Below, piece after piece: positions 7,740 to 15,624 of a DNA stretch of 22,132 nucleotides. The DNA is from CAYYWP01 sp964475125 (GTDB lineage: Bacteria > Desulfobacterota > Binatia > HRBIN30 > CADEER01): the NCBI GenBank assembly GCA_964475125.1, contig CAYYWP010000058.1:1-22132 (forward strand), in the 5' to 3' direction. The translations under genes were made by a program, and so were the position numbers. Below the pieces are notes generated by a model, which saw only the letters and a list, made by a program, of their open reading frames with translations, did no database searches and was not told the DNA's origin. Position 1 is the stretch's first letter. The number at the start of each line of letters is the position of its first letter.

Positions 7740-8219
7740 TCACTCGGGCGCGGGCGGCGCGCCGCCGTGCCGGACGGCGCGCAGGGAACGCCAGATGCGC
7801 CGCCAGTGGCCGACGGTATCCCACAGCAGGCGCGCGGCCTCGCGCCGCGCCTGTGGAGTGCGGCCGCCGCGACCGAGCACGCGTACCTGCTGGCGCGTCT
7901 TGCTGACGAACTGTTGCCACTGGTCGCGCAGCCAGCGCCGCGGTGGCCAGATCTCGACGACGATCTCGTCGCGCTGCAGTTCCAGGTAGGCGCTGAAGCG
8001 TTTGTGCCCGTCGGCGATGAAAAAGCGCCGCCCGCACCGCACCACGGCGATGGGCGGGAAGCGATCGCCGCGTTGCATGGCGAGCCGATACTCCTCGATG
8101 CGTTCCGGAGCATGCGAGATGGGCAGCAGGTCGACGATCTCCTGCACCCGCAGGACGCGTGTCGGCCCCTGCGCGCCGGCGGCATCGAAGCCGATCGTCG
8201 TCGTGTCGTCGCGCCGCAT
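7740..8219 (-). CDS. Stand-alone ParB/Srx-fold protein, first gene of the GT2-ABC operon
   Basis: The 159-residue product has one recognisable domain, the ParB N-terminal (ParB/sulfiredoxin) fold, at about residues 20-92: RVLRVQEIVDLLPI, then RFPPIAVVRCGRRFFIADGHKRFSAYLELQ with the nucleotide-phosphate-binding block ADGHKR (69-74), then IVVEIW. No helix-turn-helix or partner-binding domain of a true chromosome-segregation ParB follows; instead residues 93-150 are Arg/Trp-rich and probably helical. In this superfamily the DGH-x-R type box binds ATP or CTP, as in sulfiredoxin and the free-serine kinase SerK, so a small kinase, NTPase or nucleotide sensor is plausible, but the function here is unknown. 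The start is the ATG at 8219, just before the conserved region and after a possible promoter; the frame is open further upstream into antisense of the next gene. The GT2 gene starts 10 nt downstream. Confidence 0.82.
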   Translation of the reverse strand: MRRDDTTTIGFDAAGAQGPTRVLRVQEIVDLLPISHAPERIEEYRLAMQRGDRFPPIAVVRCGRRFFIADGHKRFSAYLELQRDEIVVEIWPPRRWLRDQWQQFVSKTRQQVRVLGRGGRTPQARREAARLLWDTVGHWRRIWRSLRAVRHGGAPPAPE

Positions 8220-8241
8220 GCCGCCCGTCCGGACTGCCGGC

Positions 8242-8270
8242 TGTATCCTGTACCGCCGGGCGCATTGCAA
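8242..8270 (-). promoter_or_regulatory. Possible sigma70-type promoter for the ParB-GT2-ABC operon
   Basis: On the minus strand TTGCAA (8270-8265, 4 of 6 matches to the -35 consensus) is followed after 17 nt by GATACA (8247-8242, 3 of 6 matches to -10). This would start transcription about 15 nt before the ATG at 8219. The match is weak, but it sits in the only 82-bp gap between two divergent operons and has ideal spacing. Confidence 0.3.
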
Positions 8271-8301
8271 GGTGACGCGGCGATGAGAGAGAACGCGGGC
8301 G

Positions 8302-9747
8302 ATGCGCGATGCGAGAGGAGGAATGGGGCGCCAGTGGTCGCCGCGCCCGTGGTTGGTCGCGGTGGTCGGCCTCGGCATCCTCTGCCGAGTGCGCCAGTAC
8401 GCCGCCAATACCTCGCTCTGGCACGACGAGTCATTCGTGGCGTTGAACGCCATCCAGATTCCTCTCGCCGGCCTGCTCGGCCGGCTCGATTGGCACGAGC
8501 CGTCGCCGCCCGGGTTTCTCGCCGCCGAGCACGTGATGCAGGCCACTTTCGGCCGCTCGGAGTACGTCCTGCGGGCGCTACCGCTGCTGGCCGGGGGGCT
8601 GGCCCTGGTGGCCTTAGCGCGCTTGGCGATGCGGGCCTGTGGAGACGCGCGCGGCGCCTTGTGGACGGTCGCGCTCGCCGCGCTGTCGGCTAAGCTGGTC
8701 GCCGATGCCAGCGCGGTGAAACACTTCAGTGTCGATCTATTGGCCGCGGTGCTGCTGGTGGACCTGGCGTGGAGGATCAGTCGCGGCGTCGCGGGGTGCG
8801 CGCGGCGGCTGCTCGGCTGGGGCGTGCTCGGGGCGATCGCGCTCTGGTTCTCGTATGCCAGCGCCTTCGTCTTTGCCGGCACGAGCCTGGTACTCGGCGC
8901 GTCGGCCGTTTCCACCTGGCCGCGCGCTAACCGCGCCGCTTACGCGGCCGCCAACCTGCTCGCGCTGGCCTCCGCGGCCGCCTTGTTTGGCGCCGTGCGC
9001 GCCCAGCGCAGCGCCGCCGTGGTCGAATTCTGGGCCCGGGCGTTTCCCGACCTCGATGGCGGACTGCGGTTGGTCGCGTGGCTGGGCCGCGCTCTGCTCG
9101 GGCTCTTCGACTTCTACTGGCAGCCGTTCGGCGGGGTCGTCCTCGGGCTCGCCGCGGGCGGGGCGTACGTCGCCTGGCGCAGCGAGCGCCGAGCGCTGCT
9201 GCTGATGCTGTGGGCGCCGGTGGGCTTGGCGCTGGCGGCCGCGGCCGTGCGCTGGTGGCCGTTCGGCGGCAACCACCACATGGCCTTCGCCGCCCCGGCG
9301 ATCCTGATCGCGGCCGGCGACGGCATCGAGATCGCCCGTCGCCGCCTGGCGCGGCGCCGGCCGTCACTCGCCGCCGGCGCGCTGGCGCTGTTCTTCGCCC
9401 CCGGCGCCGTCGGCGCCCTCTATCATCTCGTCGTGCCACGGCAGCGCCACGAGGTGCGCAGCGCCATCGAGTTCATGCAGGCGCACGATGAAGCGGGCGA
9501 TCAACTGGCGGTGTTCGATCCGGCGACGTTTGCCTTCTATACGGACCGCGATCTGCGCGCTGCGCCGATGCAGTTCGCCGACTCGGCACGCGTCTGGGTC
9601 ATCACCCCGCGCGACCGGCGCGGCGGCTTGCAGCCGGACGTGCGGGCGCTGGTCGAGCGTTTGCAGCGCACCCGCCGCGTGGTGCTGGCGTCGGAGGTGC
9701 ACGGCGCGGCGGCGTACTGCTTCGGTCCGGTGCTCAATCCCGGCTGA
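8302..9747 (+). CDS. GT39-type polytopic membrane glycosyltransferase (GT-C)
   Basis: The product of 481 residues is a multi-spanning membrane protein with the GT-C layout: a first helix (16-29), then the acidic catalytic-loop motif SLWHDESF (38-45), then WHEPSPPGFL (64-73), and further helices to about residue 375. A soluble tail follows with HEVRSAIEFMQAHDEAGDQLAVFDPATFAFYT. It would use a lipid-phosphate sugar donor at the periplasmic face. It aligns by eye with the product of 17905-19437 (RxRQY, W-x-DE, PP, VK-x(4)-D, GDQL), so the two are paralogues. I chose the ATG at 8302, preceded by a GAGAGAGA string at 8285-8292; an in-frame ATG at 8323 has AGGAGG only 1 nt before it, too close. Its last 14 bp overlap the opposing GT39 gene. 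Substrates are unknown. Confidence 0.85.
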   Translation: MRDARGGMGRQWSPRPWLVAVVGLGILCRVRQYAANTSLWHDESFVALNAIQIPLAGLLGRLDWHEPSPPGFLAAEHVMQATFGRSEYVLRALPLLAGGLALVALARLAMRACGDARGALWTVALAALSAKLVADASAVKHFSVDLLAAVLLVDLAWRISRGVAGCARRLLGWGVLGAIALWFSYASAFVFAGTSLVLGASAVSTWPRANRAAYAAANLLALASAAALFGAVRAQRSAAVVEFWARAFPDLDGGLRLVAWLGRALLGLFDFYWQPFGGVVLGLAAGGAYVAWRSERRALLLMLWAPVGLALAAAAVRWWPFGGNHHMAFAAPAILIAAGDGIEIARRRLARRRPSLAAGALALFFAPGAVGALYHLVVPRQRHEVRSAIEFMQAHDEAGDQLAVFDPATFAFYTDRDLRAAPMQFADSARVWVITPRDRRGGLQPDVRALVERLQRTRRVVLASEVHGAAAYCFGPVLNPG

Positions 9748-11395
9748 GATCGTAGATCAGGAACGTGCCGCTGCGCGCCACCGGGCGGCGGGCGCGCAGG
9801 GCCGCCACCGATTGCCGGTAGCCCTCGCTGTCGAGCCCCGAGCCGTACAGCAACGTGGTGCTCACGGCCAGGTGCTGGCCGCCCACCGCGGCGGCGACGT
9901 CCGCCGGTGCGGCGATCGGCAGGGTGTGCAGCGCGACCAGCCGTAAGGGTGGCTGGCGAACGAGCGGGTCGGTGCCGAAGTACCAGACCGCGAGCGGCGG
10001 CTCGCCGCGCTGCCGTTGCCAGTCGCGCAGCGCTTTCAACCCTTGCCCCCAATCATAGTTGCTGTCGCTGACCAGCCGATAGCCGTCGGCGCTGCCACCC
10101 CAGAAGCGGTTGACGAAGACGAGCCCATCCGGCCACAGCGCCAGCGCACCGCCGACGTTCCAGGCCAGCCCCGCGGCAATCAGTGCAGCCAGCAGGCGAG
10201 TGCGCCAGCCCGCGTGCGCCGCCATCGCGGTAGCGAGTGCGGCGGCGATGCCGACGGTGGCGAAGACGACGACGGGAAAGACCAGGCGGACGCCGATTTG
10301 GACCCGGAAGGTGAGGCTGTAGGCGATCAGCACGGCGGCGACCGACAGCGCCCAGTTGGCGAGCCCGCGCCGGTCGATGAGTGCCACGAGTGGCACGGCG
10401 AGCAGCAGCGGCTCACTCAGCTTGATCATGAGCGCGACCGGGAAGTAGTACCACACGGCGCGCGGGTGGGCGGTGCCGAGCAGGAACGCACCATGGCCGC
10501 GGAGGTTGTGACCGACCTGTCGCACGATCGCTTCACCGGCGTTGCTGAAGATGCGCAGGTGCTCGGCGAGCCATTCCATCGGCGCGTGCCAGGTCGAATC
10601 GGCGGGCAAGCTGCGCGCCCAGGCGACGAATGACGGCTCGGGTTGCCAATCGCTGCCGCAGTACACGAAGGCGATGAGCATGCCGCCGCCGCCGATCCAG
10701 GCGATGTCGCGCAGCGATCGGCTCAGCGCGGCCCGTCCAGGGCGCGGCCACAGCCGCTGAGCCTCGATCACCGCCAGGCACACGGGCGCGATCACCAGGG
10801 CGGAGGCCTTGGCGAGGACGGCGGCCGCGAACCAGGCCATCGGCAAGGCCAGACGCCGCGGCCACGTCGCGCCGCGTCCGGCGCGAAAGTGGTACGTCAA
10901 GGCCAGCAGACACGCGGCGACGGGGATGTCGGTGGTCGCCAGTCCGGCGTGGGCGAGCAGGCTCGGCTCGCACGCCAGCAGGGCGACGGCCAGGCGGCCG
11001 CCCCATGCGCCGGCGAGGTCGCGCCCGGCGCGCCCGGCGTACACCAACAGCAGCCACCAGAACCCCAGGGTCGCGGCGCGCGCCCAGGGCAGCAGCGCGC
11101 CGAGATCGGCGAGCGCGTCGAAGCGCGCGCCCCGCCAGGTCTCGGCGGCGAACAGGGGAAGTGTCTGCACATCCGCCGGCAAGGGCATGGTGCCGAGGCG
11201 CAGCAGGCCGCCATGGCTGCCGCTGCGCCAGGCTTCGAGGCCGCGGGTGAGATACAGCGGTTCGTCGAACGTGGCGCTCAGCTCGGCACTCGCGGTCAGG
11301 CACCACGCCGCCGATGCCAGCGCCCAGGCGAGCAGCCACAGCCAGTCGAACGCCGTCGCACCCTCAGCGCGGTGTGCCGCGAGTGCGGGCCGCAT
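9734..11395 (-). CDS. GT39/PMT-type phospholipid-carrier-dependent glycosyltransferase
   Basis: From the ATG at 11395 this encodes 553 residues. The catalytic acidic pair is in SATFDEPLYLTRG (D44, E45), followed by the second GT-C loop motif LLAHAGLATTDIPVA (146-160). Many hydrophobic helices follow, and near the C-terminus SDSNYDWGQGLKALRDW, the SNxDWGQDL-like pattern of bacterial PMT-type proteins whose tail binds the acceptor or carrier. It should move a sugar from a polyprenyl-phosphate donor on the outer face of the inner membrane. The frame is open 55 codons further upstream, but that part is antisense to the divergent gene and polar, so I start at 11395, just before the first helix. 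The stop lies inside the end of the convergent paralogous GT gene. It is transcribed alone. Donor and acceptor are not known. Confidence 0.9.
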   Translation of the reverse strand: MRPALAAHRAEGATAFDWLWLLAWALASAAWCLTASAELSATFDEPLYLTRGLEAWRSGSHGGLLRLGTMPLPADVQTLPLFAAETWRGARFDALADLGALLPWARAATLGFWWLLLVYAGRAGRDLAGAWGGRLAVALLACEPSLLAHAGLATTDIPVAACLLALTYHFRAGRGATWPRRLALPMAWFAAAVLAKASALVIAPVCLAVIEAQRLWPRPGRAALSRSLRDIAWIGGGGMLIAFVYCGSDWQPEPSFVAWARSLPADSTWHAPMEWLAEHLRIFSNAGEAIVRQVGHNLRGHGAFLLGTAHPRAVWYYFPVALMIKLSEPLLLAVPLVALIDRRGLANWALSVAAVLIAYSLTFRVQIGVRLVFPVVVFATVGIAAALATAMAAHAGWRTRLLAALIAAGLAWNVGGALALWPDGLVFVNRFWGGSADGYRLVSDSNYDWGQGLKALRDWQRQRGEPPLAVWYFGTDPLVRQPPLRLVALHTLPIAAPADVAAAVGGQHLAVSTTLLYGSGLDSEGYRQSVAALRARRPVARSGTFLIYDLSRD

Positions 11396-11450
11396 CGCCG
11401 TCGCTCTATCACCGCGGCCTCGCGATCTGCTACGCGGGGCGCCACATCCG
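11396..11450. other. 55-bp divergent promoter region between GT39 and GT-C operon
   Basis: Only 55 bp separate the start codons of the two divergent genes, so the two promoters must overlap each other or the coding starts. I see no good sigma70 hexamer pair and no clear ribosome binding site for either gene. Shared regulation of both directions would be expected but is inference. Confidence 0.4.
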
Positions 11451-12923
11451 ATGCGGTCCGCCAGACTGTCAGCGCTCGAGGCATGGCTGACGCGCGCCGA
11501 CGCCCGCCCGGCGGGCTGGTTGGCGCTGATGGCCGCGCTGTTCGCGGCGCAGGCGAGCACCCTCTGGTACGCGGCGCCGGATGCGCTCGCCTATCTCTCG
11601 ATCGCCCGCAGCATCGCCGCCGGCGGCGAGTGGACGCGCCTGGGCGATGCCCAGCTCGGCTATCCGCTCGGCTATCCACTGCTGATCAGTTCCGCCTTCT
11701 GGACGGGCCCACAACCCCTTCTGCTGATCTCGGTCCTGCACTGGATCATGGCGGTGGCCTTCATGCTCGGCGTCCACCGTTGGGCTCGCGAACAGCTCGG
11801 CAGCGGGGCGCTGTGGGCGACGGCGGTGGTGATGGCGAACGTCAACCTGTGGATCCTCTATCGCCGGACGTTGAGCGAGTGCGCTTTCCTGGCGGTGATG
11901 ATCTGGCTGGCGAATCTGGCCAACGGCGTCGTCGCCGAATCCGCAACCGAACCGCGACGGCGCGACGCGCGCCTGCTGACCCTCGGGCTGTTGGTGATTC
12001 TGCTGACGGCGATTCGCGAAGCCGGGGCGCTCTTCGGGGTGGCGTTCTTGCTGATCGTGCTCGTGCAGGCATGGCGCGGCGCCATGGGCTGGCGGTCGGC
12101 CGCTGCGCCGCTGCTCGTCGGCGCGGTCGCCATCGCCCTGGCTGCGGCCGGGCTGCGTCCCGAGCGGTTGGCGGCGGCGGGGCCGGCGTTTGCCGGCGAT
12201 CTGATCGGCTATGCCGACGCGGGCAGCGCCGTCGGTCGCGCGCCGCTGACACGCCTGCATCTGCGCATGACCGAGATCGGCCAGCTCCTCGTGCCGGGTA
12301 TGTTCAAGGCGCACGGCAGTGGATGGCTGGACGTCAATACGCTCGTGTACGGGCCGCTGTTGGCGGCGCTCTCGTGCGGCTGGTGGAAGCTCGCCCGCCG
12401 CGGTGGCGACCTCCTCACCGCCGTCGCCCCGCTCTACCTCGCTCTCCATCTGGCGTGGCCGTATGCGGCCGGCCCGCGCTACATGCTGCCGCTCCTGCCG
12501 CTGCTGGTGGTGTGTCTGCTGTCGCTCGTCGCCTCGCCGCGGCGCCGGGCGCTGCTGGCCGCGGGTGCCGCGCTCCTGCACGGCGGGGTGGCGCTGGGCT
12601 ACTGGGTGGCAGTCGATCGGCCGCGCGCCGTCGATTGCCAGCGCACCGTGGCCGATCTCGCCCGCGTGGTTGCCGCCATCGCTCCGGCCGATGTGGCGTG
12701 GGGCGCCGCCGCGGTGTCACCGTGTGCGCAGCTCGGGCTCGAGCTGGCGCTCGACCGCCGCGTAATCGCCACCCGCGCCGGCGAGCCTCCCGAGGCCGCG
12801 GCGCGTTGGATCGTCACCGACGACGCCACTTTCGCCGCCGGCGGGTTTGCGCTGCGCGCGCGCGCCGGCGAGGTCGCTCTGTTCGTCCGCCTGCGGTCTG
12901 CGCAGGAGACCCTGGATCCCTGA
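11451..12923 (+). CDS. GT-C-like polytopic membrane protein (probable glycosyltransferase), first gene of the MBOAT operon
   Basis: The 490-residue product starts at the ATG at 11451, before a first helix at about 22-37. A loop follows with AAPDALAYLSIARSIAAGG (D44 in the D-x3-YL pattern of GT-C enzymes) and LGYPLGYPLLIS (69-80), which resembles the substrate-loop motif of PMT_2-like proteins. Around ten hydrophobic segments run to about residue 390, including WPYAAGPRYMLPLLPLL (a YxxxPRY-like motif). A soluble domain of about 100 residues ends the protein, with short strands (AARWIVTDDATFAAG). These features point to a sugar transferase using a polyprenyl-phosphate donor, though the family assignment is looser than for the neighbouring GT39 genes. 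The MBOAT gene starts 22 nt downstream. The frame is open far upstream of 11451, but that part is antisense to the divergent gene. Confidence 0.75.
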   Translation: MRSARLSALEAWLTRADARPAGWLALMAALFAAQASTLWYAAPDALAYLSIARSIAAGGEWTRLGDAQLGYPLGYPLLISSAFWTGPQPLLLISVLHWIMAVAFMLGVHRWAREQLGSGALWATAVVMANVNLWILYRRTLSECAFLAVMIWLANLANGVVAESATEPRRRDARLLTLGLLVILLTAIREAGALFGVAFLLIVLVQAWRGAMGWRSAAAPLLVGAVAIALAAAGLRPERLAAAGPAFAGDLIGYADAGSAVGRAPLTRLHLRMTEIGQLLVPGMFKAHGSGWLDVNTLVYGPLLAALSCGWWKLARRGGDLLTAVAPLYLALHLAWPYAAGPRYMLPLLPLLVVCLLSLVASPRRRALLAAGAALLHGGVALGYWVAVDRPRAVDCQRTVADLARVVAAIAPADVAWGAAAVSPCAQLGLELALDRRVIATRAGEPPEAAARWIVTDDATFAAGGFALRARAGEVALFVRLRSAQETLDP

Positions 12924-12945
12924 CATCTGGGTCCTCGGCGCGGCG

Positions 12946-14364
12946 ATGCTCTTCCATTCGTCTGTCTTCCTGTTCGGCTTTCTGCCGCTCGTCCTGCTGG
13001 GCTTTGTGCTTCTCGCCCGCGCCGAGCAGCATGCGGCGGCGAAGATTTTTCTCGTCCTCGCCTCGCTGTTCTTCTACGCCTGGTGGAGCTGGCCCTCGCT
13101 GGCGTTGATCGGCGCCTCGATCGGGTTCAACTTCTGGTGCGGATCGCGTCTGGGGCGTGGCGGCGCGGGCACCGACGCGGCGCTGGCGGCGCGCCGCCGG
13201 CGCGCCCTGCTGGCCTTCGGCATCGCCGTCAACCTCGGCGCGCTGGCGTACTTCAAGTACTCGAGCTTCCTGCTCAACTCGGCGGCGCAGGCAGTCGGCG
13301 CCACGTGGCAGCTGGCGCCGCTGACGCTGCCGCTGGCGATCTCGTTCTTCACCTTCCAGCAAATCACCTACGTCGTCGATGCCTACCGCGATCAGGCGCC
13401 GCGGCGGGACTTCGTCTCGTACTGCCTGTTCGTCACCTTCTTCCCCCAGCTCATCGCCGGCCCGATCCTCCAGTACCGGCACACGATCGCTCTGCTCACC
13501 GCCGTCGATGCGTTCACGCTGCATGCCGGCCACGTCGCCGAGGGGCTATTCGTCTTCGCCATCGGCCTGTTCAAGAAGGTGGTCCTCGCCGACACCTTCG
13601 GTCCCTGGGTGGGGCGCGTCTTCGACGGCGCCGGTGTGCCGGCGTTCGGCGATGCCTGGGGCGCTATGCTCGCCTTCGCCCTGCAGGTCTACTTCGATTT
13701 CTCCGGCTACTCCGACATGGCCGTTGGCCTGGGCCTGCTGTTCAACGTCCGCCTGCCGGAGAACTTCGACTCGCCCTACAAGGCCCAGAGCATCATCGAT
13801 TTCTGGCGCCGCTGGCACATGACGCTGGCCGCCTTCCTGCGCGATTACCTGTACATCCCGCTGGGCGGCAACCGCTCGGGGCAGGCCCGGCAATTCCTCA
13901 GCCTGATGATCACCATGTTGTTGGGCGGCTTGTGGCACGGCGCGAGCTGGACCTTCGTCGCCTGGGGAGGCCTGCAGGGGGTGTTGCTGAGCATCAACCA
14001 CCTCTGGCGCCGCGTCGGGATTGCTTTGCCGGGCCCGCTCGCCTGGGCCCTGACCTTCACGTCGGTGTTGATCGGCTTCGTCTTCGTCTGCGCCCACTCC
14101 TTCGCCCAGGCCAGCACCGTCTTGGCCAGCATGTTCGGCCTGCACGGGATCGGCGCCGGCGCCGAGGGCGCGACCTTCGGCAGTCACGAGTACAAGCGCA
14201 TCGCGGCCGGGCTGGCGCTGGTGCTGTGGTGCCCCAATCGGCAGGCGATCATGCGGTGGCCGTGGCGCAGCGATGTCGTGTATGCGATCGTCTTCAGCCT
14301 GCTCTTCGGCATCAGCGTGCTGACTTTGGCGAATCCGGTGCCGTTCTACTATTTCCAGTTCTGA
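12946..14364 (+). CDS. MBOAT-family O-acyltransferase (AlgI-like)
   Basis: This 472-residue multi-pass protein matches the AlgI/DltB-type membrane-bound O-acyltransferases closely: MLFHSSVFLFGFLPL at the N-terminus, LFFYAWW (41-47), AYFKYSSFLL, LPLAISFFTFQQITYVVDAYR, FFPQLIAGPILQY, QVYFDFSGYSDMAVGLGLLFN, FDSPYKAQSIIDFWRRWHMTL (H291) and LGGLWHGASWTFVAWG with the presumed catalytic H331. These enzymes pass an acyl group, usually acetyl, across the inner membrane for transfer onto an exported polymer. The ATG at 12946 is fixed by the conserved N-terminus although no ribosome binding site is visible; the frame is open upstream only into the previous gene. The SGNH-type partner starts 3 nt after the stop, as in many MBOAT/SGNH pairs. 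The target is probably the glycan made by this locus. It is not specifically alginate: no alginate polymerase or epimerase gene is present. Confidence 0.95.
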   Translation: MLFHSSVFLFGFLPLVLLGFVLLARAEQHAAAKIFLVLASLFFYAWWSWPSLALIGASIGFNFWCGSRLGRGGAGTDAALAARRRRALLAFGIAVNLGALAYFKYSSFLLNSAAQAVGATWQLAPLTLPLAISFFTFQQITYVVDAYRDQAPRRDFVSYCLFVTFFPQLIAGPILQYRHTIALLTAVDAFTLHAGHVAEGLFVFAIGLFKKVVLADTFGPWVGRVFDGAGVPAFGDAWGAMLAFALQVYFDFSGYSDMAVGLGLLFNVRLPENFDSPYKAQSIIDFWRRWHMTLAAFLRDYLYIPLGGNRSGQARQFLSLMITMLLGGLWHGASWTFVAWGGLQGVLLSINHLWRRVGIALPGPLAWALTFTSVLIGFVFVCAHSFAQASTVLASMFGLHGIGAGAEGATFGSHEYKRIAAGLALVLWCPNRQAIMRWPWRSDVVYAIVFSLLFGISVLTLANPVPFYYFQF

Positions 14365-14367
14365 TCC

Positions 14368-15624
14368 ATGGCCGCGCCGGTTGCAGCGACCCCGCCTCCG
14401 CCTGGTGCGACTGCGGCGGACCCCGCGGCTGGATGGCGCCGCGTCGTCCTGATGCTGGCCGTCGCACTCGTGTTCTTCGGCGCCGTGGCGGCGATCAATT
14501 GGGCCGCCAATCCCTACGGCGCCTGGCGCGTCGCCCTGTTTGACGGGGTGTATCGAACGGACAGCCCAGGGGAACGCGTCGCCACGCCGTATCGACTGCG
14601 CAGCGAGGCGGCGCACACCGTCTTGCTAGGCAGCTCGCGCGTCCTGTTCGGGATCGCTATCCCACAGGGCGGGCGCGACGGGGTGTTGAACGCCGCATTA
14701 TCCGGCGCGTACCTCGACGAGCTCCTGGCTGAAGCCAATGTGCTGACCGAGAACCATCACGTGCGACGCGTGTTCTGGGGTGTCGATCCCCACCTCCTCG
14801 ACGCGCGCTGCGCCACCTTCCGCGACCCGCTGATTCCCACTCGTCTCGCCCGCGCCTGGCGGCCCTTGATCGGCGAGACGTTGCTGAACACCGACGCGCT
14901 GTACGCCAGCGGCAGACTCGCACTGCGCGCCATCCGTGGGCGCTCCCGCCTGCCGATGGAGGAGGGCGCCGTGCTGCCGTGGTCGCCGAGCACCATCGCG
15001 GAGGCGCTGGCGGGGGTGACGCCGGCCGGACTGGCCTCCGCCACCGATGCGACCATTCGAAGCTCCCTGATCGAGTCCGTCGAGCCGTACTCGACCTTCG
15101 CGGTCGACGAGGCGTCGATGCGGCGATTCCGGCAGGGGGTCGACCGGTTGCGTGCCGCCGGCATCGACGTGCAGCTCTTCATCCCGCCGCTGAGCGTGTA
15201 CGAGCTCGAGGGCATCCGCCAGGCCGGTCGCTGGGAGCAGTTGCAAGAATGGAAGCGACGTCTGCTCGAGGTCGGACCGTATTGGGACTACTCGGGGTAC
15301 GGTGAGCTGGCGTCGCGCGAGGATCTTTTCTTGGATGTGCTGCACGTCAAACCGGCGCTTGGGCATCTCATCCTCCGACAACTGTTAGGCTTGGATTGTG
15401 AGCAGTGCGCGGTCCCCGCTCGCTCGCTGTGGCGCGCTCGGGTGTGGGTCGACCGCGATACGATGGCGGCCCATCTGCAGGCGCAGGACAGCGCTCGCCA
15501 AGCCTTTGTCGAGCAGGGATCACGGGCCAGCGAACGCGTCGCGGGTATTCTCGCGTCTTCCGACAGACCCAGTGAAGGAGGTGCCGACGCCGAGTCGGCG
15601 CGGGTGGTAGCGGCGCCGCCATGA
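14368..15624 (+). CDS. Membrane-anchored SGNH-fold protein, probable acyl-transfer partner of the MBOAT
   Basis: The 418-residue protein has a Pro/Ala-rich cytoplasmic start, one helix at about 25-45 and then a periplasmic domain. SGNH/GDSL-type blocks are visible: VLLGSSRVLFGI (85-96, candidate nucleophile S89 or S90), NAALSGAYLDELL (108-120, block II), WGVDPHLLD (137-145) and the C-terminal D-x2-H dyad in FLDVLHV (D323, H326). This resembles AlgJ/AlgX-like and DHHW proteins that complete O-acetylation begun by an MBOAT, which agrees with its position 3 nt after the MBOAT stop. Residues 345-418 form an extra polar tail beyond the last block. The stop overlaps the start of the next gene (ATGA at 15621-15624), so translation is probably coupled. 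Motif assignment is by eye; the role as acyltransferase or esterase is inferred. Confidence 0.8.
   Translation: MAAPVAATPPPPGATAADPAAGWRRVVLMLAVALVFFGAVAAINWAANPYGAWRVALFDGVYRTDSPGERVATPYRLRSEAAHTVLLGSSRVLFGIAIPQGGRDGVLNAALSGAYLDELLAEANVLTENHHVRRVFWGVDPHLLDARCATFRDPLIPTRLARAWRPLIGETLLNTDALYASGRLALRAIRGRSRLPMEEGAVLPWSPSTIAEALAGVTPAGLASATDATIRSSLIESVEPYSTFAVDEASMRRFRQGVDRLRAAGIDVQLFIPPLSVYELEGIRQAGRWEQLQEWKRRLLEVGPYWDYSGYGELASREDLFLDVLHVKPALGHLILRQLLGLDCEQCAVPARSLWRARVWVDRDTMAAHLQAQDSARQAFVEQGSRASERVAGILASSDRPSEGGADAESARVVAAPP

Noticed and set aside
7740..8219. Reading the ParB-fold protein as a chromosome-partitioning ParB or nuclease.
   Set aside because: It lacks the helix-turn-helix and dimerisation domains, no ParA or parS site is nearby, and it sits in a glycan operon. 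Only the nucleotide-binding fold is shared.
7730..8434. N-terminal extension of the GT2 frame upstream of 7729.
   Set aside because: The extension is Arg/Ser-rich and overlaps the ParB-fold gene in another frame; the Dpm1 homology begins exactly at the ATG at 7729.
8220..8915. N-terminal extension of the ParB-fold frame up to 8915.
   Set aside because: It is antisense to the GT39-type gene at 8302, and the ParB-fold similarity begins only after 8219.
10643..13108. Plus-strand open frame of 821 codons across 10643-13108.
   Set aside because: It is low-complexity Arg/Gln/Gly-rich text, antisense to the GT39 gene and then out of frame with the GT-C gene. The true coding frame here is 11451-12923.
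12946..15624. Naming the MBOAT and SGNH genes algI and algJ.
   Set aside because: The fold families agree, but no alginate polymerase, epimerase, lyase or export pore is present, so the polymer-specific names would mislead.
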